A stretch of DNA of 64,000 bases from Sphingobacteriaceae bacterium. Lineage in GTDB: Bacteria; Bacteroidota; Bacteroidia; Sphingobacteriales; Sphingobacteriaceae. Below, piece by piece: positions 25,769 through 35,057 of this stretch. The notes below the pieces were generated by a model. The model did not search any database. It was given only the letters and a program-made list of their open reading frames with translations, and had not been told where the DNA came from. Position 1 is the first letter of the stretch, and each line of letters starts with the position of its first letter. The position numbers were made by a program, and so were the translations under genes. Where the stretch lies: contig CAHJWG010000001.1 in assembly GCA_903642215.1 (NCBI GenBank), positions 310,001 to 374,000 on the forward strand. The letters are read 5' to 3'.

Positions 25769-27445
25769 TTAATTTATAAAGTTCTGCGGATGTTTTTGGT
25801 TAAATCCCGTTGCCTGCTGATAAATCCTTGCAGCTTCCAGCGTTTTTCCTTCACCAAAAAGCTGGCCCATAAACGTGATGCTGGTTGGCAATCCTTTCGC
25901 CGTAAAACCATTCGGCAAAACCACGCAAGGGTTTCCGGTGAGGTTCGTCAGCAATAAATTGTCGCTGTAAGAAGGCGACATATATAAGTCTAAACCTTTC
26001 AGTTTTTCGTACCAGTTTTGCACCAATAAAGTGCGCACACGATTGGCCTGAATATATTCTACAGCCGGAATGAACTGCGCCGTACGGAAAATATTTGGCC
26101 AGGCCGCTTTTTCCTGTCTTGCCAATAAATCACTTCTATGCGTTAAAACCAATTCTTGGAAAGCAGCGCCAGCTTCGGCATCCAGAATAAAATTTATGTA
26201 AGTAAAAGGTAGTTTTGGCAGTTCAATCGGGATTAAGGTTGCACCTAATTCCTTCATTTTTATCAGCGAAAGCGAATCATTATGATGATTTGGATAATTG
26301 GATGCAAAATCAGTTTTTAAATAACCGATCTTCCAGCCTTTTAACGATTTTACATTTTCATCATACTTAAAAGGAGCGGAAATCGTGCTTAAATCATTTG
26401 GATTTTTTCCTTGGATGGCATTAAAAACAATCGCGCAATCTTCTACCGTCCGCGCCATCGGCCCTAATTTATCCATGCTCCAACTTAAAGCCATCGCTCC
26501 AAACTTGCTTACACGACCAAACGACGGCCGTAAACCCGTCAGCCCGCAATTGTTGGAAGGTTCTACAATTGATCCCCAAGTTTCCGAGCCGATAGCAAAA
26601 GGCACACAACCGGCAGAAACCGCCGCGCCCGGCCCGGCAGATGAACCGCCGGAACCTCTACTTAAATCCCAGGGATTGTTCGTTCTTCCGCCAAACCAGG
26701 TGTCGTCCATCGCCAGTTCGCCTAAAGAAAGCTTGGCAATTAAAACGGCACCTGCATCTTCCAGTTTTTTTACAACGGTTGCATCAACATCAAAAACCTG
26801 ATCTTTATAAGGCGCGGCACCAAACGTAGTTTTGTAATTTTTGGCTGATAAAAGATCTTTTACCGCGAATGGAATGCCGTGCAAAACGCCGCGATATTGT
26901 CCGGCAGCTATTTCTGCATCAGCTTTTTCGGCTTGTTTTAAGGCCAAATCATCGGTAAAAGAAACGACAGCCAAAAGTTTTGGGTTGAATTTTTTAAGTC
27001 GATCCAGGAAAAATTTAGTCAGTTCTACAGAGGAAATCTGCTTCGTTCTGATCAAATCTGCCAGCTGCCTGATCGTATAAAAAGCCAGTTCATTTTTATC
27101 CGCAGGTATTTTGGTGATGCTGTTTTTATCGAGTAAAAATCCATGGGTTTTATCAGGATAAACAAAACCAACCGGCACCGGATTAAAATTTAAAGCCGGA
27201 ACGATACTGTTTTTAACGGCTAATTTTCGGAGTTCGGCATAAGCTTTCAGATGATCGTTTAAACCACTCAGCATAGAATCTTCCTGCGAAACAGAAAGCG
27301 TTAAACCGGAAAGCTTTTCTGCTTCTTTTACCACCGAAACCGTAATCGGATCATCTGCAAGTTTATTGGAAAAAAAAGAGCCGAATATAAAACTGGCTGC
27401 GGCGGCTATCGTACAAAATCGTTTGGTAGAAATTTTCATGGGCAA
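25769..27445 (-). CDS. Secreted amidase-signature-family hydrolase, paralogue 2
   Basis: Also 558 residues, with signal (FCTIAAAASFIFGSFFSNKL) and the same catalytic parts: GIPFAVKDLLSAKNYKT, GSGGSSAGPGAAVSAGC and IGSETWGSIVEPSN. It is about 70 percent identical by eye to its neighbour, separated by 21 bases, so it is a tandem duplication in one operon. At the homologous site (about 106-110) the dispersed motif is in the other dialect and gives DKNSI. A second copy (VKNSIVPA) is absent from paralogue 1. Confidence 0.9.
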   Translation of the reverse strand: MPMKISTKRFCTIAAAASFIFGSFFSNKLADDPITVSVVKEAEKLSGLTLSVSQEDSMLSGLNDHLKAYAELRKLAVKNSIVPALNFNPVPVGFVYPDKTHGFLLDKNSITKIPADKNELAFYTIRQLADLIRTKQISSVELTKFFLDRLKKFNPKLLAVVSFTDDLALKQAEKADAEIAAGQYRGVLHGIPFAVKDLLSAKNYKTTFGAAPYKDQVFDVDATVVKKLEDAGAVLIAKLSLGELAMDDTWFGGRTNNPWDLSRGSGGSSAGPGAAVSAGCVPFAIGSETWGSIVEPSNNCGLTGLRPSFGRVSKFGAMALSWSMDKLGPMARTVEDCAIVFNAIQGKNPNDLSTISAPFKYDENVKSLKGWKIGYLKTDFASNYPNHHNDSLSLIKMKELGATLIPIELPKLPFTYINFILDAEAGAAFQELVLTHRSDLLARQEKAAWPNIFRTAQFIPAVEYIQANRVRTLLVQNWYEKLKGLDLYMSPSYSDNLLLTNLTGNPCVVLPNGFTAKGLPTSITFMGQLFGEGKTLEAARIYQQATGFNQKHPQNFIN

Positions 27446-27493
27446 GGCGTTTGTTCTAAAATTAGCGTTTTGTAATTTGTTAACTTCGGCGCA

Positions 27494-29326
27494 ATGAAAA
27501 AAATCTGTATCTTTTTATTTACAATCTTTTTTAGCTGCAGCGTTTTTGCAGAAGTCATCAAAATTGGTGTTTTAGTAATCGGTGGCGGCGCAGCAGGTGT
27601 TGCTGCCGGGATTCAAAGTGCGCGAAGCGGCGTTAAAACCATAATTTTAGAACCTGGCCCCTGGCTGGGCGGCAGCTTAACTTCCGGGGCTATGTGCGTG
27701 GTGGAAGGCAATCGGAATTTCCCATCCGGCATTTGGGGCGAGTTTATGCACCACGTAAAAAACTACTATAAAAACAGTATCGGTTTTGATACCACTGCAA
27801 ACGCCGTGCTTCGCTTTGAGCCTGCGGTTGGTGCTTCTATTCTGAAAAAAATTACAGACACGGTCAAAAATCTGTCTGTTCATACAAATGCTTCTTTTAT
27901 CGGCATAAAAAAAGACGGAACAGGTTATGAAGTTTCCACCAAAATCAACGGAGAAAGTACAATTATAAAAGCGCAGGTGGTGATTGACGGAACCGAAACC
28001 GGCGATGTGGCTTTAAAACTCGGCGTTCCGTTTGATGAAGGTTTTGAAAGTGAAGCGCAATCGCACGAAAAATGGACACCAAAAACAGCATCGCCGATTA
28101 TTCAAAACATGACTTGGATTGCGATTTTAAAAGATTACGGCCGTGCAGCAGATCGTACAATTTCAAAGCCCGAAGGTTATGATGAAAGCTTGTACGCTTC
28201 TTTATCAAACAAAAACATTAAACAAATATTAGAAAGCGGCCGGCTGCCAAACGATCAGTTTATGCTGAAAGTGAAAGGTGTGAATGATTATCCGGTTAAA
28301 ATTGAGGATTTTGCTTCCGCAGAAAACAAAGAACAGGCTTATCAAAAAGCACGTTTAAAAACGCTGGGTTTGATTTATTACCTGCAAACGAAGTTGGGTT
28401 TAAAAAATATCAGCCTGGAAAATCTGGAATTCACTACTGCTGATCATCTGCCGTATATTCCGTATCTGCGCGAAGTGCGGCGCAGTAAAGGCGTTATTAA
28501 AATGGTTTTAGATGATATTTATACGCCTTACAACCGCTCGTCTAAACTTTACAGAACTTCTATCGGCGTTGGCGATGCTTCTCCCGGCCAGCATTTTTTA
28601 CAGCTTATTAATTCGCCGGAAACTGATTACGGCGCATTTCCGGCCTACAGCGTGCCGGCCGGCGCGGCAATTGTAAAAGATTTTGATAATTTTTTAGTGG
28701 CCGAGAAAGCTTTGTCGGTTACGCATTTGGTTAACGCCAGCACAATGTATCCTTCAGTGCAGATGACGATTGGGCAGGGCATCGGCAGCATTGCGGCATA
28801 TTGTGCGTTTTTTAAAACAACAACAAAAAGCATCAAACTGCGCGTAATCCAGAATGAAATTTTAAGTTATCATGGTTTTTTGATGCCTTTTATCGATGTA
28901 AAACAAACCGATCCGCAGTTTATTGCCATCCAAAAAATTGGCGTTACGGGCTTACTGCAAGGTGTACAAAAAGCAAATGGCAGTACGGCGCAGGTTTATT
29001 TTTTGCCGGATTCGCTAGTGAAGACTGCTGAAATTAAATCGGTTTTAAGTGAAATTTATACCCGCTCTTTCCTTTGGTTCAACAAAAACAAACCTGCAGA
29101 AATATTTACTGTGGGCAATATGCTTTCTTTTATTGAAGAACTGAATTTACGCGATGCGAAAACATTTCAACTAACTATCCAAAAAGACTGGAAAACAAAA
29201 TTAAAACTAACTTCAGATTTTGATTTAAACCGCTCGATTACCCGCCGAGAATTTGCCGCACTGGCTGATTTTTACCTGAAACCTTTCGACCGTTCTGTCG
29301 ATTTAACCGGAAAACTGATGAACTAA
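27494..29326 (+). CDS. Secreted FAD-dependent oxidoreductase
   Basis: A 610-residue protein with a signal peptide (MKKICIFLFTIFFSCSVFA) and a dinucleotide motif VIGGGAAGVAAGIQSARSG (about 26-46), typical of the FAD_oxidored family (PF12831). Other segments: EPGPWLGGSLTSGAMC, VVIDGTETGDVALKLG and ITRREFAALADFY at the end (a linker/anchor-like tail). Bacteroidota relatives are often labelled xanthan lyase and sit in polysaccharide loci, but no carbohydrate gene adjoins. It is divergent from the amidases. Confidence 0.85.
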   Translation: MKKICIFLFTIFFSCSVFAEVIKIGVLVIGGGAAGVAAGIQSARSGVKTIILEPGPWLGGSLTSGAMCVVEGNRNFPSGIWGEFMHHVKNYYKNSIGFDTTANAVLRFEPAVGASILKKITDTVKNLSVHTNASFIGIKKDGTGYEVSTKINGESTIIKAQVVIDGTETGDVALKLGVPFDEGFESEAQSHEKWTPKTASPIIQNMTWIAILKDYGRAADRTISKPEGYDESLYASLSNKNIKQILESGRLPNDQFMLKVKGVNDYPVKIEDFASAENKEQAYQKARLKTLGLIYYLQTKLGLKNISLENLEFTTADHLPYIPYLREVRRSKGVIKMVLDDIYTPYNRSSKLYRTSIGVGDASPGQHFLQLINSPETDYGAFPAYSVPAGAAIVKDFDNFLVAEKALSVTHLVNASTMYPSVQMTIGQGIGSIAAYCAFFKTTTKSIKLRVIQNEILSYHGFLMPFIDVKQTDPQFIAIQKIGVTGLLQGVQKANGSTAQVYFLPDSLVKTAEIKSVLSEIYTRSFLWFNKNKPAEIFTVGNMLSFIEELNLRDAKTFQLTIQKDWKTKLKLTSDFDLNRSITRREFAALADFYLKPFDRSVDLTGKLMN

Positions 29327-29338
29327 TTTTTTTGGTCA

Positions 29339-29377
29339 TAAAAGAAGCATCTGTCAAACTTGCAGATGCTTCTTTTA
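29339..29377. terminator. Perfect terminator hairpin made of an inverted dispersed-motif pair
   Basis: TAAAAGAAGCATCTG pairs perfectly with CAGATGCTTCTTTTA over a 9-base loop, 12 bases after the FAD oxidoreductase stop. The whole stem is two exact copies of the dispersed motif in opposite orientation. Confidence 0.85.
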
Positions 29378-29652
29378 GCATATAATTTTTAAAGGATAAA
29401 TTAAGAATGATTCTTTAAAATAAATAAGTTGTTATAGATCATCAAATTACTGCAAAAACGTAAATTTTTACAGGCTGTTTAAAACTTTTTTAATAAAAAT
29501 AAAGCTAATTGTTGTTTTAACAAATAATAAAACATAATTTTAGAGAGAGATTAAAAGCTTGTTTTATTAGTAAGGTTTATGATGGTTTACATATTTAATC
29601 CTTTTAATATGATAAGCAATTTTACATTCTAATTGTTAATTTTTTTTGGGGG

Positions 29653-29684
29653 AAAGCCGTTCTGTTTATTCAGAACGGCTTTTT
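29653..29684. terminator. Bidirectional rho-independent terminator
   Basis: AAAGCCGTTCTG and CAGAACGGCTTT pair across TTTATT, with a T-rich tract on one side and A-rich bases on the other. It lies 4 bases past the end of the MFS gene (minus strand), so it mainly serves the efflux operon. The stretch from 29380 to 29652 is AT-rich with no gene seen. Confidence 0.9.
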
Positions 29685-29687
29685 ATT

Positions 29688-31238
29688 TTAATGTGCATCT
29701 ACAGGCATCGCAGCATTCTTTTTTCTAAAAGGCTGCAAGAACAAAAGCGGAATGGAGCAAAGCATAATAAGCCCGGTTAACCAGTAAGCATCATTGTAAG
29801 TTAACAATAAAGATTGCTTGATTATAACGCCTTCCATTGCACCAGAAGCCATACGTGTAGCATCTAACATAGATTTACCTCTGCCCAAAAAGGCATGTAT
29901 ATAGTTATTAAAGCGATCTACATAAGCCGGATTATACGGATTGATATTTACCAGTAAGTTATTGCGGTGTACACCTTGCCTGATATGGATGACTGTTGTT
30001 AACGCAGCAATACCGAACGAACCGCCTAACTGCCGCATCATGTTGTTTAAGCCGGTTCCCTGGCCTAATTCCGGGCCTTTTAAATCTGCAATTGCCAGCG
30101 TGGTCAAGGGCACAAAAAGCAAAGCCATACCAATACCGCGGATAGCTAAAGGCCAGAAAAAGTCTCCTTTCCCTGTTTCTAATGTCGAATTGCTTAACAT
30201 GTGCGTAAACACAAAGAATAAAAACATCCCTACGGTTGCCATCAATTGTGCCGGAACGTTTTTGTTTAACATCTTGCCTACTAATGGCATCATCGCCAAT
30301 GTAAATAATCCACCCGGAAACAATAATTTACCGGTATCTTCTGATGAAAAACCTAATAAACTCTGACAAAATATGGGGAAGACGAATACCGTACCATACA
30401 ATCCGAATCCTAATACAAAAGAAGTAAACATGCCTATAGAAAAACTTTTGTGCCGCATGATGTTAAAGTTTACTATCGGAAATTCGACACTTAATTCGCG
30501 CCAAACAAATAACAGTACGCCTAATACAGAGGTGATACTTAATACCAAAATGTAGGTTTTTGAAAACCAGTCTTCTGATTCGCCTTTTTCTAAAATCACT
30601 TGTAAACTGCCAACTGCCACACCCAGCAAAGCAATTCCCCACCAGTCAATAGGTTTATCCCTGCCTGTTCGCGGCGTTTCTCGTACAAAAGTATAGGTAA
30701 AAAAAGCAGCTAATGCGCCAACCGGTAAATTTACGTAGAAGATCCAGGGCCAGGAAAAATGCTCTGTTAAAAAACCGCCAATTGTTGGGCCAACGGTTGG
30801 GCCAACCACCGCGCCAAAACCAAACAAAGCTGTTGCTGTACCAACCTGCTCGCGCGGCCAGGTTTCTAACAAAATAGCCTGGGCGGTTGATATTAATCCG
30901 CCGCCGGCCACACCTTGTAAAATACGAAAACCTACCAGTTCGGCTAAACTATGTGAGTTACCACACAAAAAAGAAGCGATTGTAAACAGAATAATTGAGG
31001 TTAAAAAATAATTTTTCCTCCCGAAATAACTACCCAGCCAACCAGACATAGGTAAAATAATCACGTTCGCAACTGCATATCCGGTTGTAATCCAGGCAAC
31101 ATCTTCTAACGTTGCGCCCAAATTACCCTGGATAGTAGGTAATGATACGTTTACAATTGTGGTATCAATCAGTTCCAGCAAGGAAGCTGTAATAACTGTT
31201 ATGGTGATGATCCACTTTTTAAACCCAACTTCGGCCAT
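29688..31238 (-). CDS. DHA2-family drug efflux transporter (MFS, EmrB/QacA type)
   Basis: A 516-residue polytopic protein with about 14 hydrophobic segments. DHA2 landmarks: LIDTTIVNVSLPTIQGNLGA in TM1, GWLGSYFGRKNYF (motif A), GAVVGPTVGPTIGG (motif C, antiporter) and the 14-TM pattern. It exports lipophilic drugs with HlyD and TolC partners. It starts 4 bases past the adaptor gene in a TetR-headed operon. Confidence 0.92.
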   Translation of the reverse strand: MAEVGFKKWIITITVITASLLELIDTTIVNVSLPTIQGNLGATLEDVAWITTGYAVANVIILPMSGWLGSYFGRKNYFLTSIILFTIASFLCGNSHSLAELVGFRILQGVAGGGLISTAQAILLETWPREQVGTATALFGFGAVVGPTVGPTIGGFLTEHFSWPWIFYVNLPVGALAAFFTYTFVRETPRTGRDKPIDWWGIALLGVAVGSLQVILEKGESEDWFSKTYILVLSITSVLGVLLFVWRELSVEFPIVNFNIMRHKSFSIGMFTSFVLGFGLYGTVFVFPIFCQSLLGFSSEDTGKLLFPGGLFTLAMMPLVGKMLNKNVPAQLMATVGMFLFFVFTHMLSNSTLETGKGDFFWPLAIRGIGMALLFVPLTTLAIADLKGPELGQGTGLNNMMRQLGGSFGIAALTTVIHIRQGVHRNNLLVNINPYNPAYVDRFNNYIHAFLGRGKSMLDATRMASGAMEGVIIKQSLLLTYNDAYWLTGLIMLCSIPLLFLQPFRKKNAAMPVDAH

Positions 31239-31242
31239 TTTT

Positions 31243-32307
31243 TTAATCTTTATAGATTACAGAAACATTAACGCTCATACCAGGGCGCAATCTTTCCATT
31301 ACATCTTTGTTTGCGTTAATTTTAATTTTAACAGGTACACGCTGTACAACTTTTACAAAGTTACCTGTGGCATTATCCGGAGGAAGTAATGAAAATTTTG
31401 CACCGGTAGCCGGTGAAAAATTATATACGGTGCCCTGTAACTTTAAATCCGGGTAAGCATCTACTTCCAGATCTACCTTTTCACCGCTGCGCAAATTATT
31501 TAACTGTGTTTCTTTAAAATTTGCGGTTACATAAAGGCTGCTGTCATTCACAACAGAAAACAAAGTTTGCCCTGCTTGCACCAATTGCCCTTTTTGTACA
31601 TTCTTTTTAGATACGATACCACTTGCCGGCGAATAAATGGTAGTGTAGGTTAATTGCAATTTTGCAAAATCAACATCTGCCTGGCGCTGGTTTACACCTG
31701 TATTGGTAACTTTTAACTGATTGCGTGTAGTGCCGATTTGTTGTTGTGCAGCTTTGTATTGATCCTGCGAAGCACGATAATTAGCCTGCGCGATATCACG
31801 GTTTGCTTTGGCCTCATCAAATTGCTGCTGTGTTACAGAACCGTCTTTTACCAGATTGGCGTAACGCTCGTAATCTCTTTGTGCCTGCTCTAATTTTGCT
31901 TTTGCAGATTCTGCCTGCGCTCTTGCACTGGAAGAGTTAGCAGCTGTAGTATAAATTTGTGACTGGCCAACCCCGATACTTGCACCTGCACCTTTTTGTG
32001 CTGCCAGTGCCTGTTCTAATCTAACTTTATAATCACGGTCATCTAATTTAACTAAAATCTTACCTTGGTCTACATGTGTGTTTTCTTCAAAAGCGATACT
32101 ATTTACATAACCACCTACACGTGCAACAACCGGGCTGATGTCTGCATCAATTTGTGCATCATCAGTATCCTCGTGTTTGCTGTAATAAATATATTCCCGG
32201 ATACCAAAAATAATACCTACCAAAATTACAATACCTAATATAATCGGTATCACTTTGTTCGGTTTTTTGGTAACTTCTGGTTCTTCTGTTTCTACTTCCT
32301 GTGCCAT
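31243..32307 (-). CDS. HlyD-family membrane fusion protein (EmrA-like)
   Basis: A 354-residue adaptor: one N-terminal membrane helix (VIPIILGIVILVGIIFGI, about 19-37), a biotinyl-lipoyl-like half motif (DDAQIDADISPVVARVGGYV), a coiled-coil hairpin rich in Ala/Gln (about 95-195) and the second half (VSKKNVQKGQLVQAGQTLFSV). It links the MFS pump to the TolC channel. A dispersed-motif copy overlaps the 13-base spacer to tolC. Confidence 0.92.
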   Translation of the reverse strand: MAQEVETEEPEVTKKPNKVIPIILGIVILVGIIFGIREYIYYSKHEDTDDAQIDADISPVVARVGGYVNSIAFEENTHVDQGKILVKLDDRDYKVRLEQALAAQKGAGASIGVGQSQIYTTAANSSSARAQAESAKAKLEQAQRDYERYANLVKDGSVTQQQFDEAKANRDIAQANYRASQDQYKAAQQQIGTTRNQLKVTNTGVNQRQADVDFAKLQLTYTTIYSPASGIVSKKNVQKGQLVQAGQTLFSVVNDSSLYVTANFKETQLNNLRSGEKVDLEVDAYPDLKLQGTVYNFSPATGAKFSLLPPDNATGNFVKVVQRVPVKIKINANKDVMERLRPGMSVNVSVIYKD

Positions 32308-32320
32308 ATTAATACTGTTT

Positions 32321-33634
32321 TTATTTGTTGATTTTTCCGGTTGATTTTAATAAATTGTAATAAGCCAAACCTGCATCTGCTTTGGCGAGTTCCAGGTTTA
32401 TTTGTGCCTGATAAAGCAAAGTTTGTGCATCTGCCCGGTCTGTTGCCGATGATATATTGCTTTTATAACGGGATTCCTGCAATCGGTTATTTTCTGTTGC
32501 CTGCGCAATTGAAGCTTGCAGCAGGTTTACCTTGCTTAAAGCAGTAACATAATCCTGATAGTTTTGGTTCACTTCGTTTTTAAGGCTATCGGTTGTAATA
32601 CCTTTATTGATAAGGGTTTGATCCCGTACGATACGTGCCTCTGTTACCCTGTTTTTATTCGTCCACAATGAACCAAAATTCCAGGAAAAAGTTAAACCTG
32701 CCGTAATCGGTGTAATATAACTTCCCCGGCTTGGCAGCGGGTTAAGTGCAATATCTAAATAATACGCACCAACGGTTGCTGCCAAAGTAGGAAGCCTGTC
32801 TGCACGTGTATTTTTAATATTTGTTTCTGCATAACGGGTACGCAGATCCAACTGTTTTATTTCCTGGCGGTTTGCAAAAGCAGTGTCAATATAATTTGTT
32901 AAAGGCAACACCGGATGATCGGTTGTATTTACCTGATCAACACTGATTTGTGTAGTTTCCGGTAAGCCAAGTAAAACATCCAGGTTATAGTTAATTACCT
33001 TACGATTGCTTTCCAGGTCAATCCCGTTTAATTCGATGTTGGAACGTTGCAGCTGAAACCGCAAAACATCATTTTTAGTAACCAATCCCTGTTCAAAAAA
33101 CCGCTGGGATTGTTTTATCTGCTGATCAATACTAGTTAAGTTTTGCTCTACTACTTTCCTGCTTTGCAAAACTTTGTAAAGGTTGTAATAAGCGTTAATG
33201 ATACCATAACTAACCTGATCTTTATCGTTATCAACATCCAAACGGGCTATTTTTACTAATAAATCTGTAGATTCTTTAGCGTATTTAAACTTTCCGCCTG
33301 CAAAAATAGGTTCGGCAATAGAAGCGATGCCTAAATTGGCATTTGCACTTTTTGGCAAACTGAAAGAACTTTCGCCAAGATTTAAAGTGTTGGCCGGAAT
33401 TTGTGCCCGGCTGTACATATAACTAACCGAACCGGTTGGCAGTGCCAGATCTTTAGCCTGATTATATTGCGATACAGCCTGATCAATTTTAGCCTGAGAA
33501 TATTTTAAGATTTTACTGTTTGCGAGGCCAAGTTTAACCGCTTCGTCTAAAGTGAGTGTCCTGTCCTGTGCGTTTACTGCATTAACAGTAGCTAACAGCA
33601 ACAGCAGGGTAAAAATATGCCTTAAAAGAAGCAT
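32321..33634 (-). CDS. TolC-family outer-membrane efflux protein
   Basis: About 437 residues. I choose the ATG at 33634 (MLLLRHIFTLLLLLATVNAV), giving a normal signal peptide; an ATG 16 codons upstream would overlap the TetR gene. The mature part is TolC-like with two helical-hairpin repeats (SVSYMY, YGIINAYYNLYKVLQSR, FEQGLVTKNDVLRFQLQR, SFSWNFGSLW). It is the exit duct of the operon. The start codon and the first residues MLLLR are themselves a minus-orientation dispersed-motif copy, as at the front of the PafA gene. Confidence 0.9.
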   Translation of the reverse strand: MLLLRHIFTLLLLLATVNAVNAQDRTLTLDEAVKLGLANSKILKYSQAKIDQAVSQYNQAKDLALPTGSVSYMYSRAQIPANTLNLGESSFSLPKSANANLGIASIAEPIFAGGKFKYAKESTDLLVKIARLDVDNDKDQVSYGIINAYYNLYKVLQSRKVVEQNLTSIDQQIKQSQRFFEQGLVTKNDVLRFQLQRSNIELNGIDLESNRKVINYNLDVLLGLPETTQISVDQVNTTDHPVLPLTNYIDTAFANRQEIKQLDLRTRYAETNIKNTRADRLPTLAATVGAYYLDIALNPLPSRGSYITPITAGLTFSWNFGSLWTNKNRVTEARIVRDQTLINKGITTDSLKNEVNQNYQDYVTALSKVNLLQASIAQATENNRLQESRYKSNISSATDRADAQTLLYQAQINLELAKADAGLAYYNLLKSTGKINK

Positions 33635-33662
33635 TTTGTTATTTGTATAAACCTGGGTTGAT

Positions 33663-34313
33663 TTATGGATTTGTTTGATCATTGTTTGTTACTAAGTAGG
33701 ATTTTAAAAGTCTTTTCATGTATATTTTTGTACGCTCATTTATTTCATTTTCGAGGTAAGCTGCACTCAAAATATCTTTTTCAAACAATCGCGAAGCAAG
33801 TTGCGGCGTGTTAATGATAAAATTTTTTGTTCCGAAAATAGTTGCAACACAAAGCTCCGTGTCTGCGCCTTCAAAAAACGAGCCGTTGTTCACGCCGTCC
33901 TGGATCACCTTTTTAAATTCCAGGATATTTGTCATGATAATATTGGTAATGGTATCATTGATCTCCGAATGTTTACTTAAAGAAACTTCCCTGTTTACCA
34001 ACTTATGGAAATAACTGTTTAACACCACACGGTCTACGTATTTATCAACACATAAGCTCAATTTATCCCACGAACTCATGGTTTCATCTTCGTTAATATT
34101 TTGTAAAAGCGTTTTGAAAGAATTTATTTTTCGTTCGAAAATTGCGATGAACAAACCTTCCTTCGAACCGAAATAGTAATTCAGCATAGCCATATTCACA
34201 TTCGCCTCGCCCGAGATTAAACGGGTAGAAGCACCATCGTATCCAAGCTCCGAAAAAACTTTTTCCGCAACATCAAGGATATGGTCTTTCTTATCTGTTT
34301 TCTCTTTTTCCAT
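33663..34313 (-). CDS. TetR-family repressor of the efflux operon
   Basis: About 216 residues from ATG 34313. An N-terminal helix-turn-helix (ILDVAEKVFSELGYDGASTRLISGEANVNMAMLNYYFGSKEGLF) is the TetR signature; the C-terminal two-thirds is the ligand domain, unrecognisable as to ligand. It is the first gene of the operon and probably represses itself plus tolC, hlyD and the MFS gene. A palindromic operator lies 15 bases upstream of the start. Confidence 0.9.
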   Translation of the reverse strand: MEKEKTDKKDHILDVAEKVFSELGYDGASTRLISGEANVNMAMLNYYFGSKEGLFIAIFERKINSFKTLLQNINEDETMSSWDKLSLCVDKYVDRVVLNSYFHKLVNREVSLSKHSEINDTITNIIMTNILEFKKVIQDGVNNGSFFEGADTELCVATIFGTKNFIINTPQLASRLFEKDILSAAYLENEINERTKIYMKRLLKSYLVTNNDQTNP

Positions 34314-34327
34314 TTTCAGGCACAAAA

Positions 34328-34347
34328 TTAATCAAACGATTGATTAA
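34328..34347. promoter_or_regulatory. Palindromic TetR operator
   Basis: Perfect inverted repeat TTAATCAA-ACGA-TTGATTAA just upstream of the TetR gene, of the size expected for a dimeric TetR repressor. Confidence 0.75.
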
Positions 34348-34458
34348 TAAAAGCTTTGTCTAAAAAAATAAACATTTATTACTTTAAGTTGATAAAGTAA
34401 TATTAATAACTACAACTTAAAATTAAATGTTATAATAAAAGTTATTACCTTTACGATT

Positions 34459-34716
34459 ATGGCACATACATATTATGCAAGGGTAACGCAAATAGGAAAT
34501 TCTAAAGGCGTAAGGCTTCCTAAAGAGTTAGCGTTATCATTAGGCACTACCGAAGTTATACTGGAGCCAACGGTAGATGGGATACTCATAAAACCAGCAC
34601 CAACAATACCGCCCTTAAACCAATGGGCAGCTATATTTGCACATGCAGATACAAGCCCTGAACCGGAGTTTAACGATTGGGATATAACGTTAAAGGACGG
34701 ATTAGAGGATGAATAA
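34459..34716 (+). CDS. mazE: MazE/AbrB-type antitoxin
   Basis: An 85-residue protein with an N-terminal SpoVT/AbrB DNA-binding fold (ARVTQIGNSKGVRLPKELAL, then LGTTEVILEPTVDGILIKP). The acidic tail (EFNDWDITLKDGLEDE) is the toxin-binding part. Its stop overlaps the toxin start by 8 bases. It neutralises MazF and represses the pair. Confidence 0.88.
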   Translation: MAHTYYARVTQIGNSKGVRLPKELALSLGTTEVILEPTVDGILIKPAPTIPPLNQWAAIFAHADTSPEPEFNDWDITLKDGLEDE

Positions 34717-35041
34717 ACCTTATAAAAAGTGGGAAGCAGTGTTAGTAGACTTAAATCCTACTAAAGGTTCAGAAATAGCTAAAATAAGGCCTTGCCTTAT
34801 CGTTTCCCCAAATGCAGCAAATGCTGCTTTAAGTACCGTTATCGTAATACCTTTTACTTCAATAAACAAAACCTACCCTACCAGGCTAACTACCAATCAC
34901 AAAGGCAAACCAGGGTCCTTAGCTTTTGATCAGATAAAAGCTATCGATAAAAGCAGGATTATAAAAAAAGACGGTGAGCTGGATAAAAATCAAAGGGAAG
35001 CAGTAAATGCATTGCTACGCGTAATGTTTTCTGAGGAGTAG
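34709..35041 (+). CDS. mazF: MazF/PemK-family endoribonuclease toxin
   Basis: A 110-residue protein with the PemK/MazF beta-barrel pattern: WEAVLVDLNPTKGSEIAKIRPCLIVSP, VIVIPFTSINKTYPTRLT, LAFDQIKAIDKSRIIKK (catalytic Arg/Thr region). It cuts mRNA at short specific sites. The operon order and overlap with mazE are standard. No dispersed-motif copy lies in either gene. Confidence 0.92.
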   Translation: MNKPYKKWEAVLVDLNPTKGSEIAKIRPCLIVSPNAANAALSTVIVIPFTSINKTYPTRLTTNHKGKPGSLAFDQIKAIDKSRIIKKDGELDKNQREAVNALLRVMFSEE

Positions 35042-35057
35042 CTATAAATAAATAATA

